Assembly: GCA_025200525.1 (NCBI GenBank)
Contig: CM045761.1
Location: forward strand, 99,920,182 to 99,984,181
From: Camellia lanceoleosa
Lineage: Eukaryota; Streptophyta; Magnoliopsida; Ericales; Theaceae
DNA length: 64,000 nt
Direction: 5' to 3'
Part shown: one piece after another, positions 33,211 to 43,730 of the stretch
Layout: each line of letters begins with the position of its first letter
Position numbering within the stretch: position 1 is the first letter of the stretch
Made by a program: the position numbers and the translations under genes
The notes under the pieces: generated by a model
Database searches by the model: none
What the model was told of the DNA's origin: nothing
The model's input: only the letters and a program-made list of their open reading frames with translations

Positions 33211-34303
33211 CTACATTCGTAATGAATACACGTTTGAGAATGAAATGAAAGATGTTGTGTGTGCAAATGAAATGAAAGATCTTGCGTAATGAAATGAAAG
33301 ATGTCAGGTGCAAATGTTATTTGGGTCATGGTTCAAATTTCGTAAAAAATCGAGTCGTGCGTTTCGTTCTCTATCTCGAATGCCGTGTGTTCACTTCAAA
33401 TCTGGGTCATGTGTTTAGTAAATTTATGTTTTGGGTGCATGTTCAAATCCTAATCGGGGTCAGTGTGTTCACTTCAACTGGGTCTGCGTTCAATAAATTT
33501 ATGTTTTGGGTCATGGTTCAAATCCTAATCAAGGTCAGGTGTTCACTTCAAATTCAATGTGTTCAAATCCTAATCGCTGGGTCAGTGTTCACTTCAAACT
33601 GGGTCATGGTTCAAGAAATCGAGTTTGGGACTGTGTGTTCTACTCTCAATCAGTGTGGGCTGTGTGTTCACTTCAAATCTGGGCTGTGTGTTCAGTAAAT
33701 CAGAGTTTGGGACTGTGTGTTCTACTCTCAATCAAGGGTGGCCGGTGTTCACTTCAAATCTGGGTCATGGTTCAAGAATCGAGTTTGGGATGTGTGTTCT
33801 ACTCTCAATCGAGTGTGAAACGTGTTCACTTCAACTGGGTCACAGATTCAAGAAATCGAGTATGGACTGTGTGTTCTACTCTCAATCAAGGCCGTGTGTG
33901 TCCACTTCAAATCTGGCCGCGTGTTCAAGAAATCGAGTTTGGGACCTGTGTGTTCTACTCTCAATCAAGATGGGTCAGGTGTTCACTTCAAATCTGGCTG
34001 CGTGTTCAAGAAATCGAGTTTGGGACCTGTGTTCTACTCTCTCTCAATCGATGGGCTGCGTGTTCGCCATCAACTTGAACTGTGTGTTCAGAAAATCAGT
34101 GTTTGAGCCGTGTGTTCAATTCTTAACTAATGTGTACCATGCGTTCACAATCAATCAGTCAGTGAGCCGTGTGTTCAGCAATTCAAGTGTTTAACTAACA
34201 CGTTCAAGATGCAAATAAAGTGCTGTGTCATAGACTAAACTGTGTATTCAAACATGGCAAAAGCACGGAATGTATGAAAAATACAGAAAGCGAAGTAAAA
34301 TAC
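33211..34303 (-). repeat. PMD gene intron 1, filled by an ~80-bp minisatellite
   Basis: The intron starts GTATTTTAC (34303 leftward) and ends GAATGTAG at 33211. From about 33380 to 34170 it consists of units of roughly 75-85 bp (at least six clear ones, 33628-34100), each with GTGTGTTCTACTCTCAATC and GTGTTCACTTCAAATCTGG on the plus strand. On the coding strand the core is GAACACGCAGC, which is also the core of the array in the same intron of the third element (62499 onward). Reading frames across it are by-products of the repeat. Confidence 0.8.
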
Positions 34304-34541
34304 CTCTCGTGCCCCATAGGAGAGATGATGTTCAGGCTCTCGTAGAAGCAGATCTTCGGGTGCTCGATCATTAAAGCCCGTAAAATGACGAAAAGTGGCT
34401 CGTGGAAGTACGTGCACTGCTGGGGCGTACCTTCCGGGGATAAATGGGCGAACCCTCGGAGGCAATGACATGACATCGAAGTCGTCTCCGGCACCTGGAG
34501 CACCTCCACCGTGAGGAAATTGGCTGGCCATTTCCGAAAAT

Positions 34542-34674
34542 CTGCAAAAAGGAGCAAAAATGAGCGAAATGAGCCAAAATTGGAAAAAGTCAACAAAAGT
34601 CAAACCCCGGGAAATGAAAAAGTCAACAAAAGTCAACTCTCGAGAAAATTTTCCAAATGTTGAGACAAACTTAC
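34542..34674 (-). other. 5'-UTR intron of the PMD gene (133 bp)
   Basis: On the minus strand the donor is CTTGGG|GTAAGTTTG at 34674 and the acceptor is CTTTTTGCAG|ATTTTCGG at 34542. It contains TTGACTTTTGTTGACTTTTT twice. The third element has an intron of the same length (62128-62260) with the same internal repeat, which supports a genuine, conserved splice pair. Confidence 0.75.
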
Positions 34675-34880
34675 CCCAAGTGGTGAAAATGAGAAAAGAA
34701 GCTCCGAAATCAAAATTTAATCGGTCCAAAGTGCTTGAAACTGAAAGATTTCGCGAAAACAACTTATGGGAGGTCAAAAGCGCCAGATAAAGAGCAGATC
34801 TGAAAGAAAAAATGGTTTGGGAAGCAAGAGGAAAGAATTTTGCAGCTATGGGAGTGATTTCGGAATGAATGGATGAGTGG

Positions 34881-34890
34881 TTATATAGAA
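34881..34890 (-). promoter_or_regulatory. TATA box of antisense gene 1 (PMD)
   Basis: On the minus strand this reads TTCTATATAA, about 350 bases before the ATG and 200 before the 5'-UTR intron. A TGGCCGGCCA palindrome lies about 115 bases farther upstream (35001-35010). Confidence 0.6.
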
Positions 34891-34944
34891 ATGGAGCAAA
34901 ATACCAAAATTGCCCTTGATTTTTGTCAGGTGTGGCCTTTTCCT

Positions 34945-35012
34945 TCTGGCCACCATTATTTTTGCCTTTCTAGCCGACGGCCTCCCCTTGGGAAAAGGCC
35001 TGGCCGGCCATG
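34945..35012. promoter_or_regulatory. GGCC boxes upstream of antisense gene 1
   Basis: CTGGCCACC (34946-34954), TAGCCGACGGCC (34971-34982) and the palindrome TGGCCGGCCA (35001-35010). They are the same kind as the boxes in the LTR U3 and before antisense gene 2. Confidence 0.5.
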
Positions 35013-35903
35013 TCCCCCACATGCTTCCCTAGTTCTCTGCAAATTTTGAGGAAGATTGGAGTTCCCGGGACCCGAAAAAGTTCAAGAAAAGTGCACCTCC
35101 GTCATGAATCGTTCACTGAACGCCACTAACTCGACATATGCCTCATCATTTCTCACCAGAATCAAGGTGTATCCTTTTTGAGCATGTTGTTACTTCTCCG
35201 GGAGGTGAACCGGAGGCTGCGTTCGAGTAGCCCTCGCCAAAACGCGCGTTTTATGCTCGGTGTTTCGCAACAAACTTGTATCCTGATTTATGCTTGTTTT
35301 GCATTGTCATGCTCACAGCTTGCATTTTCATGAACATACTTGCATTGTTGTGTACGTCTTCTTGTATTACCATGCCTCTGTGCTTGAGTTTGCGTTGTCA
35401 CGCATTCTCCTTTCTCGCATTGCGATGCATTCACTCGCCGACACTGCGTGTGTCAAACTTTCGATATCGCATTGAATATATGTTGGCAACATATTGTGCT
35501 TGTTGAAATTCTCTCTTTTGCAGACACGATATTGTATGTACGGTTCATTCGAGGTCAGCGACTGCATTTAATCGCAGGTATTGTATCTTCTCCGTGAGAC
35601 GCGACGAATCAAATCATTCTCCGTGACTCTTAATCGCATGAAATGTAGTTGTTACTTTGCATTCTTGCTTAAAATGCATCTATTTGCGAATACTTGTTTA
35701 TTACAAATTTGTCAGACGGTAACGCACATCGAGTTACATCCAAATTTCTTGCATACCACTTGCATTTTGCCCCCTACCTGAGGGCACGCTCATGCACATT
35801 TCGCTTATCTTGTATGATTGTCTAAGTCTTGACCTTGTCAAAATGGGTCGCCTCTCGGCTTTGACATTCACTCCCGTCATTGTTATGACTTCCGAAGTTC
35901 TCA
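35013..35903 (+). other. Region between the antisense genes and the 3' LTR
   Basis: No gene is seen. It contains short imperfect GCATTGTCATGC / GCATTGCGATGC repeats (35290-35430), matched in the third element at 61140-61480. The last 80 bases (GGGTCGCCTCTCGGCTTTGACATTCACTCCCG) have a counterpart right of 60748. Confidence 0.55.
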
Positions 35904-35916
35904 CAAAGAGGGCAAT
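35904..35916 (+). promoter_or_regulatory. Polypurine tract of the inner element
   Basis: ACAAAGAGGGCAAT lies just before the 3' LTR. The third element has CAAAGAGGGGCAAC in the equivalent place (60748-60762, minus strand). This is the plus-strand DNA primer site in reverse transcription. Confidence 0.65.
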
Positions 35917-38900
35917 CAGAGACACCCCATTTTTGACCGACCTTAAGACTTCGTACATCGCCAGCCGCGCCGGTGATATTTCATGTTGTGCTCATCCGTG
36001 GTTTCAGAGTCGCGGCCGCATACCGCCTCCGGACTTCCGGGCTTTTCTGTGCCTTGCCTCGGTTTGCGAACCAGGCTCGGTTTTCTCTGTTTTTCTTCTT
36101 GAGGGGAGGGAGAGGTCTCGTAGACCATCTCTCAATGGCCGCAGGCTATTTTTCGTGGTCACGGGCCATTTTTCCCATTTCGGAGCCCGGTTCCCGGTTT
36201 TCGGAGCCGTCAGGCCGTGTGCCTCGGTTCGGGACCGCCTAGCCATCTCCGATTCCTCCGGTTTTTGGCATACATCTTATTTACTCCCTTTCAAGGGACA
36301 CTGGGGTCTCAGATACCCACTTCGTGGCCGAATGCCACTTTTGCGTTCTAAGAATTGCTGGATCCCGAATCGTGTTCGCCCCTGAGCATTCATTTTGCAT
36401 CGATTTTCGTTCATTTTTGGCAGGTACCTCTGTTTCATCATTACGAAGGACACTGAAGGGTGGGAGGATAGTAATTGTCTCAACAACCAGTTATTTCCTT
36501 CCGGAGCCCTCCGACGCCCGTTTTTCTCACTTCCGGGCTAATGTTGAACACCCTAAGGCCATTTTCTTCCGGCCCAAACCACATATTTGTGTTGTACACA
36601 CCTGGGAGGATCCTAAAAACACATGGCCGGCCAGAAATTCTCATTTTCATTTTTAAGCCTCTTCTTCAATTGGATTGTTGTCCCTCATGTTTCAAAGTTG
36701 CCAAATTCCAACCATAGGGTGTTGTAGAGGAGACCTGGGAGGACCCTAAAAAGTGGTGGCCGGCCAGAAATTTTTGTGTTCCATTTTTACCCCTTGGCCG
36801 GCCGGCCATGGAGGTAGCCGGCTGGCCACCTCCACCAAAAGTGAGGTGCCGGCCATGCTCCTTGGGATGTGTGCATGGCACCAGATAATTGCTTTCTTCA
36901 AATATCTTTGAATCTGGGATATTTTGAGGGAAGCACTTGGGTGCATTTCCTCCTCTTTACACCCTCTTTAGGTGCATATATGAGCTGGCCAACTCCTTTG
37001 CTAGGGTTACAAAAACTTCCTAGAAGAGCTCTTTTGCATTTGCCTACATCTTGCTACCCAAAAACCTCCAAAATCTTCAAGTCTTGGCTCCATTTGTTCA
37101 TCAACACCAAGCCTCACCATCACCACTTCCATTCCAGCAGCAAGGGAAGGTTTTTCAGAGGCTAAGAAGTAGCAAACTCAAGCCAAGAAGCAACAAAAGT
37201 TGAGTCTTCAAGGGTAAGTTACTATTTCCCCTTTTCTAGCTTATTTTTGCTTCATTTTTCTACCCTATTTGCTTGTGGTTTTGGGCTCCGACCCTAACTG
37301 AGTTTAGGCTTATTTTGAGCCCCTCTACAACATTGTAGAAGGGCTCAACCTTTTTTGGTGCTTCTACATACCACTTGCTTCAATATCCACCTTATATGCC
37401 ATAATCTTGCATGCTATTTTTAGCTTATGTGTATTTGTTTTTGGAGCATGCCATAAACTGTGAATGTGCTTATTTTGAGGTCCTCTACAATATTTTATAA
37501 GGGCTCAACCTTGTTTGGTGCTTCCATGCATGACCTCTCTTTATAGCCCCTGTTTGGTCCATATCTTGCATGATTTTTTAGGCCTATCTTTCTTCTGTTG
37601 TTGGCCATGATCAGAACTGGAAATAGTCTTAAAATGACCCACTCTTCATGTTTTGTTAAGGGTCTTAGGCTGTTTGGAGAATTCTTGGTATACCTCTCTT
37701 TATAGCCCTCTTTTGGTCCATATTTTGCATGCTATGCTTGCCATATTTGTACACTGTTTTGAGGGCTTCCATAAGCTTTAAATGTTCATATTTTTGGACC
37801 CTCTTCAATGTTGTAGAACTGTGTTTTTCAGTTTGAGCATTGTACATATCACTTGCTTCATATTCCCACATTTTTTCCCCATTTTTGCATGCTGTTTTTG
37901 CCATATTTTTGATTGTTTTTTGGCCATTCTTTGTACTGGAAAAATGCTATTTTGGGGACTGCCTAGCATCTGTCTTTACATGTCATGTCCATATTCTGCA
38001 TATTTGGCATAGCTGCAAGTCATTTCGGGTGCTTAGCATAGCATTTCGGGCATCGGGTGTACTTTTGCTATAATTCGGGGGCTGTTTTGCATCATTTTGG
38101 CTGCTAAAATTTGCACTTTCCATATGCCACATGCCACGTCTCATTCCGTATGCCATTTCATGCCTTAGGGCCATTATTGCGTATGCCGCTGCACGATTTC
38201 GAGGCACTTCATTTTTATCCGACGGCAGCCTATGTGAGTGTGGCTGAGGCCCTCTCATGTTGGTATAAGCCCATCATTGCATTTCGCGTGTCATTCCGTA
38301 TTGCCTCGGTTTGCGTGCCCACGGGCACGCATTTCGAGGCACTTCATTCTTATCCAACGGCATCTTATGTGAGTACGGCCGAGGCTCTCTCATGTTAGTG
38401 TAACCCAATTTGCATTGCGAATGCTGTTTCATGCTTTAGGATCATCGCTGGTTTATGCGTCTTGCAGCACGCATTTCGAGGCACCCCATTCTCATCCGAC
38501 GGCTTTATGTGAGTGTGGCCGAGGCCCTCATGTTGGTATAAGCCCATATTGCATCGCATATCTCATTTTAGTCTGTTGCATTCAGATGCCATTTTTCTCG
38601 GCTTATGCGTCTGTATGCAAGATTTCGAGACATTTCATCTTAGTCTCATTGTATATCATATTTCATGACATTTCATGCCTTTATGTCATTGCCTCGGTTT
38701 GCGTGCCCGGGTGCACGCATTTCGAGGCACTTTATTTCTTTTATCCGACGGCCTCTTACGTGAGTGTGGTTGAGGCTCACTCATGTTAGTGTAAGTCCAT
38801 TCTGTATTTTGTATGTCACTTTCTCGGTTTACGTGCTCGTGGGCACGTATTTCGAGACATCTCATTTTAGTCTCATCACATCGTGTATACCATCGCCTCG

Positions 38901-40768
38901 GTTTGCGTGCCCGTGTGCACGCATTTCGAGACATCTCATTTTAGCATCATTTGCATTGTGTATGCCATTGCCTCGGTTTGTGTGCCCGCGTGCACGCATT
39001 TCGAGGCATCTCATTTTCATAGCATTGTGTATATTAGGATGGCATATTAGCTGCATTTCATGCATATCATGCATATTGCATTGTGTTCGAGATAGGAGTT
39101 AGCCCGGGCACGGGAAACGAGGCGCGTTCCGTACTCCGAGTGATGGAACGGGTCTCAATTCCCAAGTCACCGACACTCCGGATTATCCATGATGGAGTTC
39201 GGTTTTGTTATAGCATTCATCTGCATTCACCCCATATTGAGTTGTGCAATCCGATTCCTCGGCCATCATGCATCGATATGCGTGATTGGTGGCGCGAGAA
39301 TCGAGGCATGCATATATTTGTGAAATACATTGCTATGCCCCTCTTCTGCTCTCTGTTACAGCAAAACGAAGAATCAGCAACTTTCTGGAGTCTGGCACGC
39401 ATTTCGAGAAATATTGCAAACAGAGGCTAATTGGGGCATCCTAGTGGATTTCCGCGCAAGGCAGCCCAACATGCATCATTTCATTATCCGAAGCGGAGTC
39501 AAGGCAGTCCCTGGCTTGCATGCCATTTTACAGCTTTCTTATTTAATTTGTTAATTAATTAGGAATTTGTATTATTCGGACTGTATTATTTTGGACTGTA
39601 TTATTCTTTTATTTCGGACTGTATTATTTATTCGGACCCTCTGCGCGAGGGCATAATTGTAATAAGTGTGGGTGAGTGTGGTGTATGTCTTCCAACCCCA
39701 CGTCTTTCTTCCCTTTTATTTATCCGCTTACGATGGTTAGATATAGGGCATATTTCAATTAGCATACAGTATGACAACATGTTTGCATCATTCATCTGTT
39801 TTGCACGCATCGCCTCCGATCATACAAACTGCATTTGTATTTCAATTCCGAATTGAATACGTGTTAATTGTAGCATTCCATATGCCATGTTTAGAATAGC
39901 CGAGCCTGCTATAGTTGCATTTTTGCATGTGTTGCATTAGGCATTGCTGTATACTTAGGATCATGCATGGTTTCTAATGTAGTTTCTGTTTTGGCTTGGA
40001 GTACTCGGTGAGTTTTATGCTTTAGCATCCTTGCATGTGTGTGAGTGACTGCCATGATAGCATGCTTACCATGAGGCTAAATGCTTATGTGATATAACTG
40101 CCTCGAATGCCTGTGGGTGGAGGTTGAGTTATTTGGATTGGAACAATTCATCAAATGCTTGTTTTAAGCCCACTAGATAGTGGCAAAATCATGTTTTCTA
40201 AGCCCACCCGAGGGTGGCAAATTCACGTCTTAGCCTACTTGCGGGTAGCACCATCGAACCATTTTCAAACAAACAAGCATGAAACGTTTTGTTCCAATTC
40301 AGGCGATTCAGTCTATACTTGTATGCTGTGCGCATCACATAGTAACCTAGGCTAATAACCGGAATAAGAGCACACGATGTTTTCAAAATCAGATATCATG
40401 GTTAGTAGAGACCGGTCTTTGACCGGTCGAGCGGGGGTGCTCACGAAGTGACCTTCCCCAATCGTACCCAAGTTCCCGAGCCGAGGCAACTTTGGTGATG
40501 ACGGACACATGGCCTTTGGCACCGAGTCAGGGTTTCCTAAATTTCCCATTTTAAAATATTTAGGTGGCGACTAGATCTGGCAAGTAGCCCATGTTTGGCA
40601 CTTCTTTCAAAAAATCTGTTTTCAAAACGATTTGCCGGATTTGGACTCTTCGGTTCAAGATTGAGAACCGTGACATTTGAGTCCTTCGAACTGTAGTGAC
40701 CCAATATCGAACCAGAACGGGGGGGATTCGCACTCCCTTCCCCCGGGATGCGTTCGGGGACGTCTACA
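35917..40768 (+). repeat. 3' LTR of the inner element (4.85 kb)
   Basis: It pairs with 14978-19783. It ends GTCTACA (40762-40768), the inverse of the TGTAGAC start, and is followed by the TSD. The first three bases read CAG instead of TGT. GGCCGGCC boxes are at 36624-36633, 36757-36766 and 36795-36809, a TATA-like box at 36975-36984, and the hairpin array at 38173-39030. Confidence 0.92.
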
Positions 40769-40773
40769 GTGTT
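40769..40773. other. Right TSD (GTGTT) of the inner element
   Basis: Identical to 14973-14977, directly after the LTR end GTCTACA. Confidence 0.92.
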
Positions 40774-42235
40774 CAAATGTGCAAACAGAGGCTCGCAGCA
40801 GCAAAACGGTGGCTTTTCAGGTGAAGAAACCGAGCATGCATGCATCTCTCGTTTCCCGAGGTCGTTTAGTTAACTTGCCTAGCTAATTAGTTGTCGCTGA
40901 TGCTTGCAAATGTTGTAAATATTTAAGTATATTAGTTGATTAATTTATGTTGTAATTAATTAACTTAGTTGCTTTGTAATTAGTTAGTTAAGTGTTGTAA
41001 TATTTAATTTGCTTAGAGTAGTTAGTTAAATATTGTGTTGTAATAATTAGCTTAGCTTAATTAGCATAGCTAGTTAGTTAGCTTATTCATTCGGACCCTC
41101 CTTCACGAGGACGTAATGTTGTAATAAGTGAGTGTGTGTGCGTGCGTGCGTGCGTGTATGTATTCCAACCCCACGTCTTTCTCCCTCTTATTTAATCGTT
41201 TTTGATGGTTAGATTAGGGACATGTTTCAATAAGCATATCGCATGCTTGCATCCATTCATTTTGTCTTGTATACACCGAGGCTCGATGCATCATTAAAAT
41301 TGCATTGCAATTTCAATACCTTATTTGAATACATGTTTAATTGCATGTTGTTCAAATCGATTCATATGCCATATTAGTAGCCGAGCCTATTAATTGCATA
41401 TTGCATGTATTGCATTAGGCATCTTGTATAGTTAGGATCATGCATCTTTCTAACTAATTTCTGTTTTGGCTTAGAGTACTTGGTGAGTCTTTACACTTTA
41501 GCATACTTGCATAAGTGTGAATGCTGCCATGATTAGCATGCTTGCCATGAGGCTATGTGCTTACTTGTTAAACTGCATGAATGCCTGTGGATGTAGGCTT
41601 ATTATTTGAATTGGAACGATTCAACGAATGTGCATTTTAAGTCCACTTTGTTGAGTGGCAAATCATGTTTTAAGCCCACTATGTTTGGTGGCAAATCCGC
41701 GATCTTTAAGCCCACTTGAGGATGGCAAATTCAAACTATTTTCACAAATAAACATGAGTTGAGTTGTTCCAAGTCTTGCAAACTAGTCTATACTTGCTTG
41801 TGCGCATCACACAATAAAGCTAGTTCAATAACCAGAATAAGAACGCATAATGTTTATAAAAACGCATATCATGATTAGTAGAGACCGATCTTTTGATCGG
41901 GCGAGCGGGGTGCTTATTTCATGACTTTCCCCCCTCGTACCCAAGTTCCCGAGCCGAGGCAACTTTGGTGATGATGACACGTGGCGTTCGGCACAAGTCA
42001 GGGTTTCCTAAATTTCTCAAAAAGAAAATATTTAGGTAGCAACGCTGTATTTGGCAAAGCAGTCCAATTTTAGCATTATTTGATTTAAAATTGATTTTCC
42101 AAAAAGTTTTACCGGATTTGAACTCTTTGGTATTTATCAGTTTCACATTGCAGTTATGAAACTAGATTCAGAACCGCGGGAGTCCGAACTGTGAGGCCTT
42201 TTCTTTCAAACCTTTCCGAAAGGTTGGGCGTGAGA
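40774..42235 (+). repeat. Diverged Ogre-type LTR fragment, right of the inner element
   Basis: This continues 14441-14977 after removal of the inner element. It is similar to the 3' part of the inner LTRs, for example TTCGGACCCTCCTTCACGAG against TTCGGACCCTCTGCGCGAGG, GTACCCAAGTTCCCGAGCCG, and CTTTGGTGATGATGACACG, and even closer in plan to the LTR at 55588-60747. It includes TTAGTTAGTTAG-type repeats (40870-41070) and a GTGTGTGCGTGCGTGCGTGC microsatellite near 41131-41157. It does not end in GTCTACA; the family match fades near 42190, and the outer element resumes by 42236. Confidence 0.7.
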
Positions 42236-42780
42236 AAAAGGTGAGTCCACACAATACACTAGCGGTTACCCTCATGATTAGAGGATGTCAGGTAAAGAGG
42301 ATTCTGATTAACTAAAGTAATTCTTGTGACATCATGTATGTCAGGTGTTACAAAGAACTCAGCCTTCATAAAGATGATTTGGAGCCATCCGATATTCCGA
42401 TGGTCGGATTTAGTGAAACACTGACGTGGACAGTAGGGTCCATGAGTCTAAATGTGTAGACGGGGACAAAGACCATAATGATGAAGTTCACCATGATCGA
42501 TATCCCTTCACCGTACAATGTCATCCTGGGAAGACCTTGGTTACATGTGATGAAAGCTATTCCTTTAACACTACACCAATTGCTACGATTTCCAACTAAG
42601 TTTGGGATAGAAGAAGTCAGGAGAGATCAAGTGCAGGCGAAAAATTGCTCTATAGAAACAATGAAGCATACTTGTAGTGTCTGAGAAGCACAGACCGCAG
42701 AGGTAGATGAAGAAGACCAAGAGATCTTGGAAGATATCGGCAAGGAGCTAGCAAAAATGAGTCAAGAGCCGCTCAAGTAG
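42236..42780 (+). pseudogene. pro: Protease domain of the outer Tat element, inactive
   Basis: Outer-element coding sequence resumes with HNTLAVTLMIRGCQVKRILI. Where the family has the catalytic Asp-Ser/Thr-Gly, this copy reads Asn, a stop, Ser and Asn, so the active site is lost. The fold continues with YKELSLHKDDLEPSDIPMVG and, in the frame 42478-42684, FTMIDIPSPYNVILGRPWLH, the usual protease C-terminus. The upstream part of gag and the zinc knuckle region are missing. Confidence 0.78.
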
Positions 42781-43730
42781 ATTTTGGTAAACGAATGTGA
42801 TAAATAACAATTCTTCCTTATCGGCTCTAGGTTACCCAAGGTGGAGGAAAGAAAGTTGGAAACTTTTCTGTGAGAGAATATAGAGGTATTTGCATGGACT
42901 CCATACGAGATGCCGGAGATCAGCCCTGTGGTCACTTGCCACAAACTAAATGTAGACAGATCAACAAAACCAGTAATCCAGAGAGCAAGAAAACCAACTT
43001 TGGTCCACATAGAGGTAGTGGAAGAAGAGGTGGAGAAGTTGCTAAAAGCCCAAGCTATCCGAGAAGTCCACTACCCGACTTGGTTATCCAACATGGTGGT
43101 GGTCAAGAAGAAAAATGGAAAGTGAAGGGTCTGTGTGGACTTCACGAGCCTAAATAAGGCCTGCCCAAAAGACTGCTTCCCATTGCCTAATATAGACCAT
43201 TGCATGGCATGATGAGCTTCTTAGACGCATATCGGGGTTACCGCCAGATCAGGATGTACGAGCCAAATGAGGAGAAAACTGCCTCCATCACTCCAAAGGG
43301 ACGCTATTGCTACAAAGTCATGCCATTTGGATTGAAGAATGTAGGGGTAATATACCAAAGACTTGTGACAAAGATGCATAAACACCTGATTAGTAAGACA
43401 GCGGAGGTTTACATTGACGACATGGTCATGAAAAGAAAAAATCATCAGATTATTTAGCCGACCTCAAAGAAGTGTTCGACATCTTGAGGGCATTTCGGCT
43501 TTGGCTGAACACCTCGAAGTGTGCTTTTGGGGTAGGATCAGGCAAGTTCTTAGGATACCTAGTGACAAGAAAGGGAACTGAAGCAAGTCCTGACCAGATC
43601 AAGACCATACTTGATCTAAAGAGCCCGATGACAGCGAATGAAGTTCAAATTTTGACCAACAAGGTTGCAGCCCTAAATAGGTTCATCAACCGCAATTCTG
43701 ATAAGTGTAGACCATTCTTCTAACTACTAA
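42781..43730 (+). pseudogene. pol: Reverse transcriptase of the outer Tat element
   Basis: Pieces in order: PYEMPEISPVVTCHKLNVD (42900s), KLLKAQAIREVHYPTWLSNM, VVVKKKNGK followed by a stop, RVCVDFTSLNKACPKDCF, then the frame 43200-43457 with MMSFLDAYRGYRQIRM, KVMPFGLKNVGVIYQRLV, and the YIDD active site at 43410-43421. The thumb-side KCAFGVGSGKFLGYLV follows. YIDD is intact, but at least four in-frame stops occur. The frame shows fewer shifts than the inner element and more substitutions, fitting old decay. Confidence 0.8.

Larger units (their letters stand above)
30916..34531 (-). pseudogene. Antisense gene 1: plant-mobile-domain (PMD) protein, six exons
   Basis: On the minus strand the exons are 34531-34304, 33210-32571, 32441-32291, 32210-31637, 31555-31457 and 31286-30916; every intron is GT-AG. 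Exon 1 encodes 76 residues (ending LLLREPEHHLSYGARE). Exon 2 holds the PMD core: WYALPEVAVDLVD, ERWWDTINSFHF, MTPLDLAVLTGLDVGG, YARGFLMFLLG, then after a one-base shift near 32720 LATLYCYMSATSRGQGDLLG. Exon 4 has a serine-rich linker, exon 5 a short coil (MNQMLEMIASLEGMVLRREA), exon 6 an acidic tail with a stop at 30918-30916. One in-frame TGA near 32065 and one shift near 32010 also break it. PMD proteins (MAIN/MAIL1 family) occur in plant hosts and in Gypsy elements. The role here is unknown; silencing evasion or genome regulation would be guesses. Confidence 0.78.
14978..40768 (+). mobile_element. Inner Ogre-like (Tat lineage) giant LTR retrotransposon, 25.8 kb
   Basis: The element has 4.8-kb LTRs starting TGTAGAC and ending GTCTACA, an exact GTGTT TSD, a primer-like site after the 5' LTR, gag, a long linker, protease, RT, two RNase H domains, integrase, then 7 kb with two antisense genes, a purine tract and the 3' LTR. 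The giant LTRs, dual RNase H, large size and extra ORFs after pol are the known marks of Ogre-type Tat elements. The LTR copies differ by about 9 bases in the 1.1 kb from 16010-17110 / 36980-38080, so the insertion is young. The plus-strand coding region has many small frameshifts, so this copy would not act alone as written. Confidence 0.9.
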
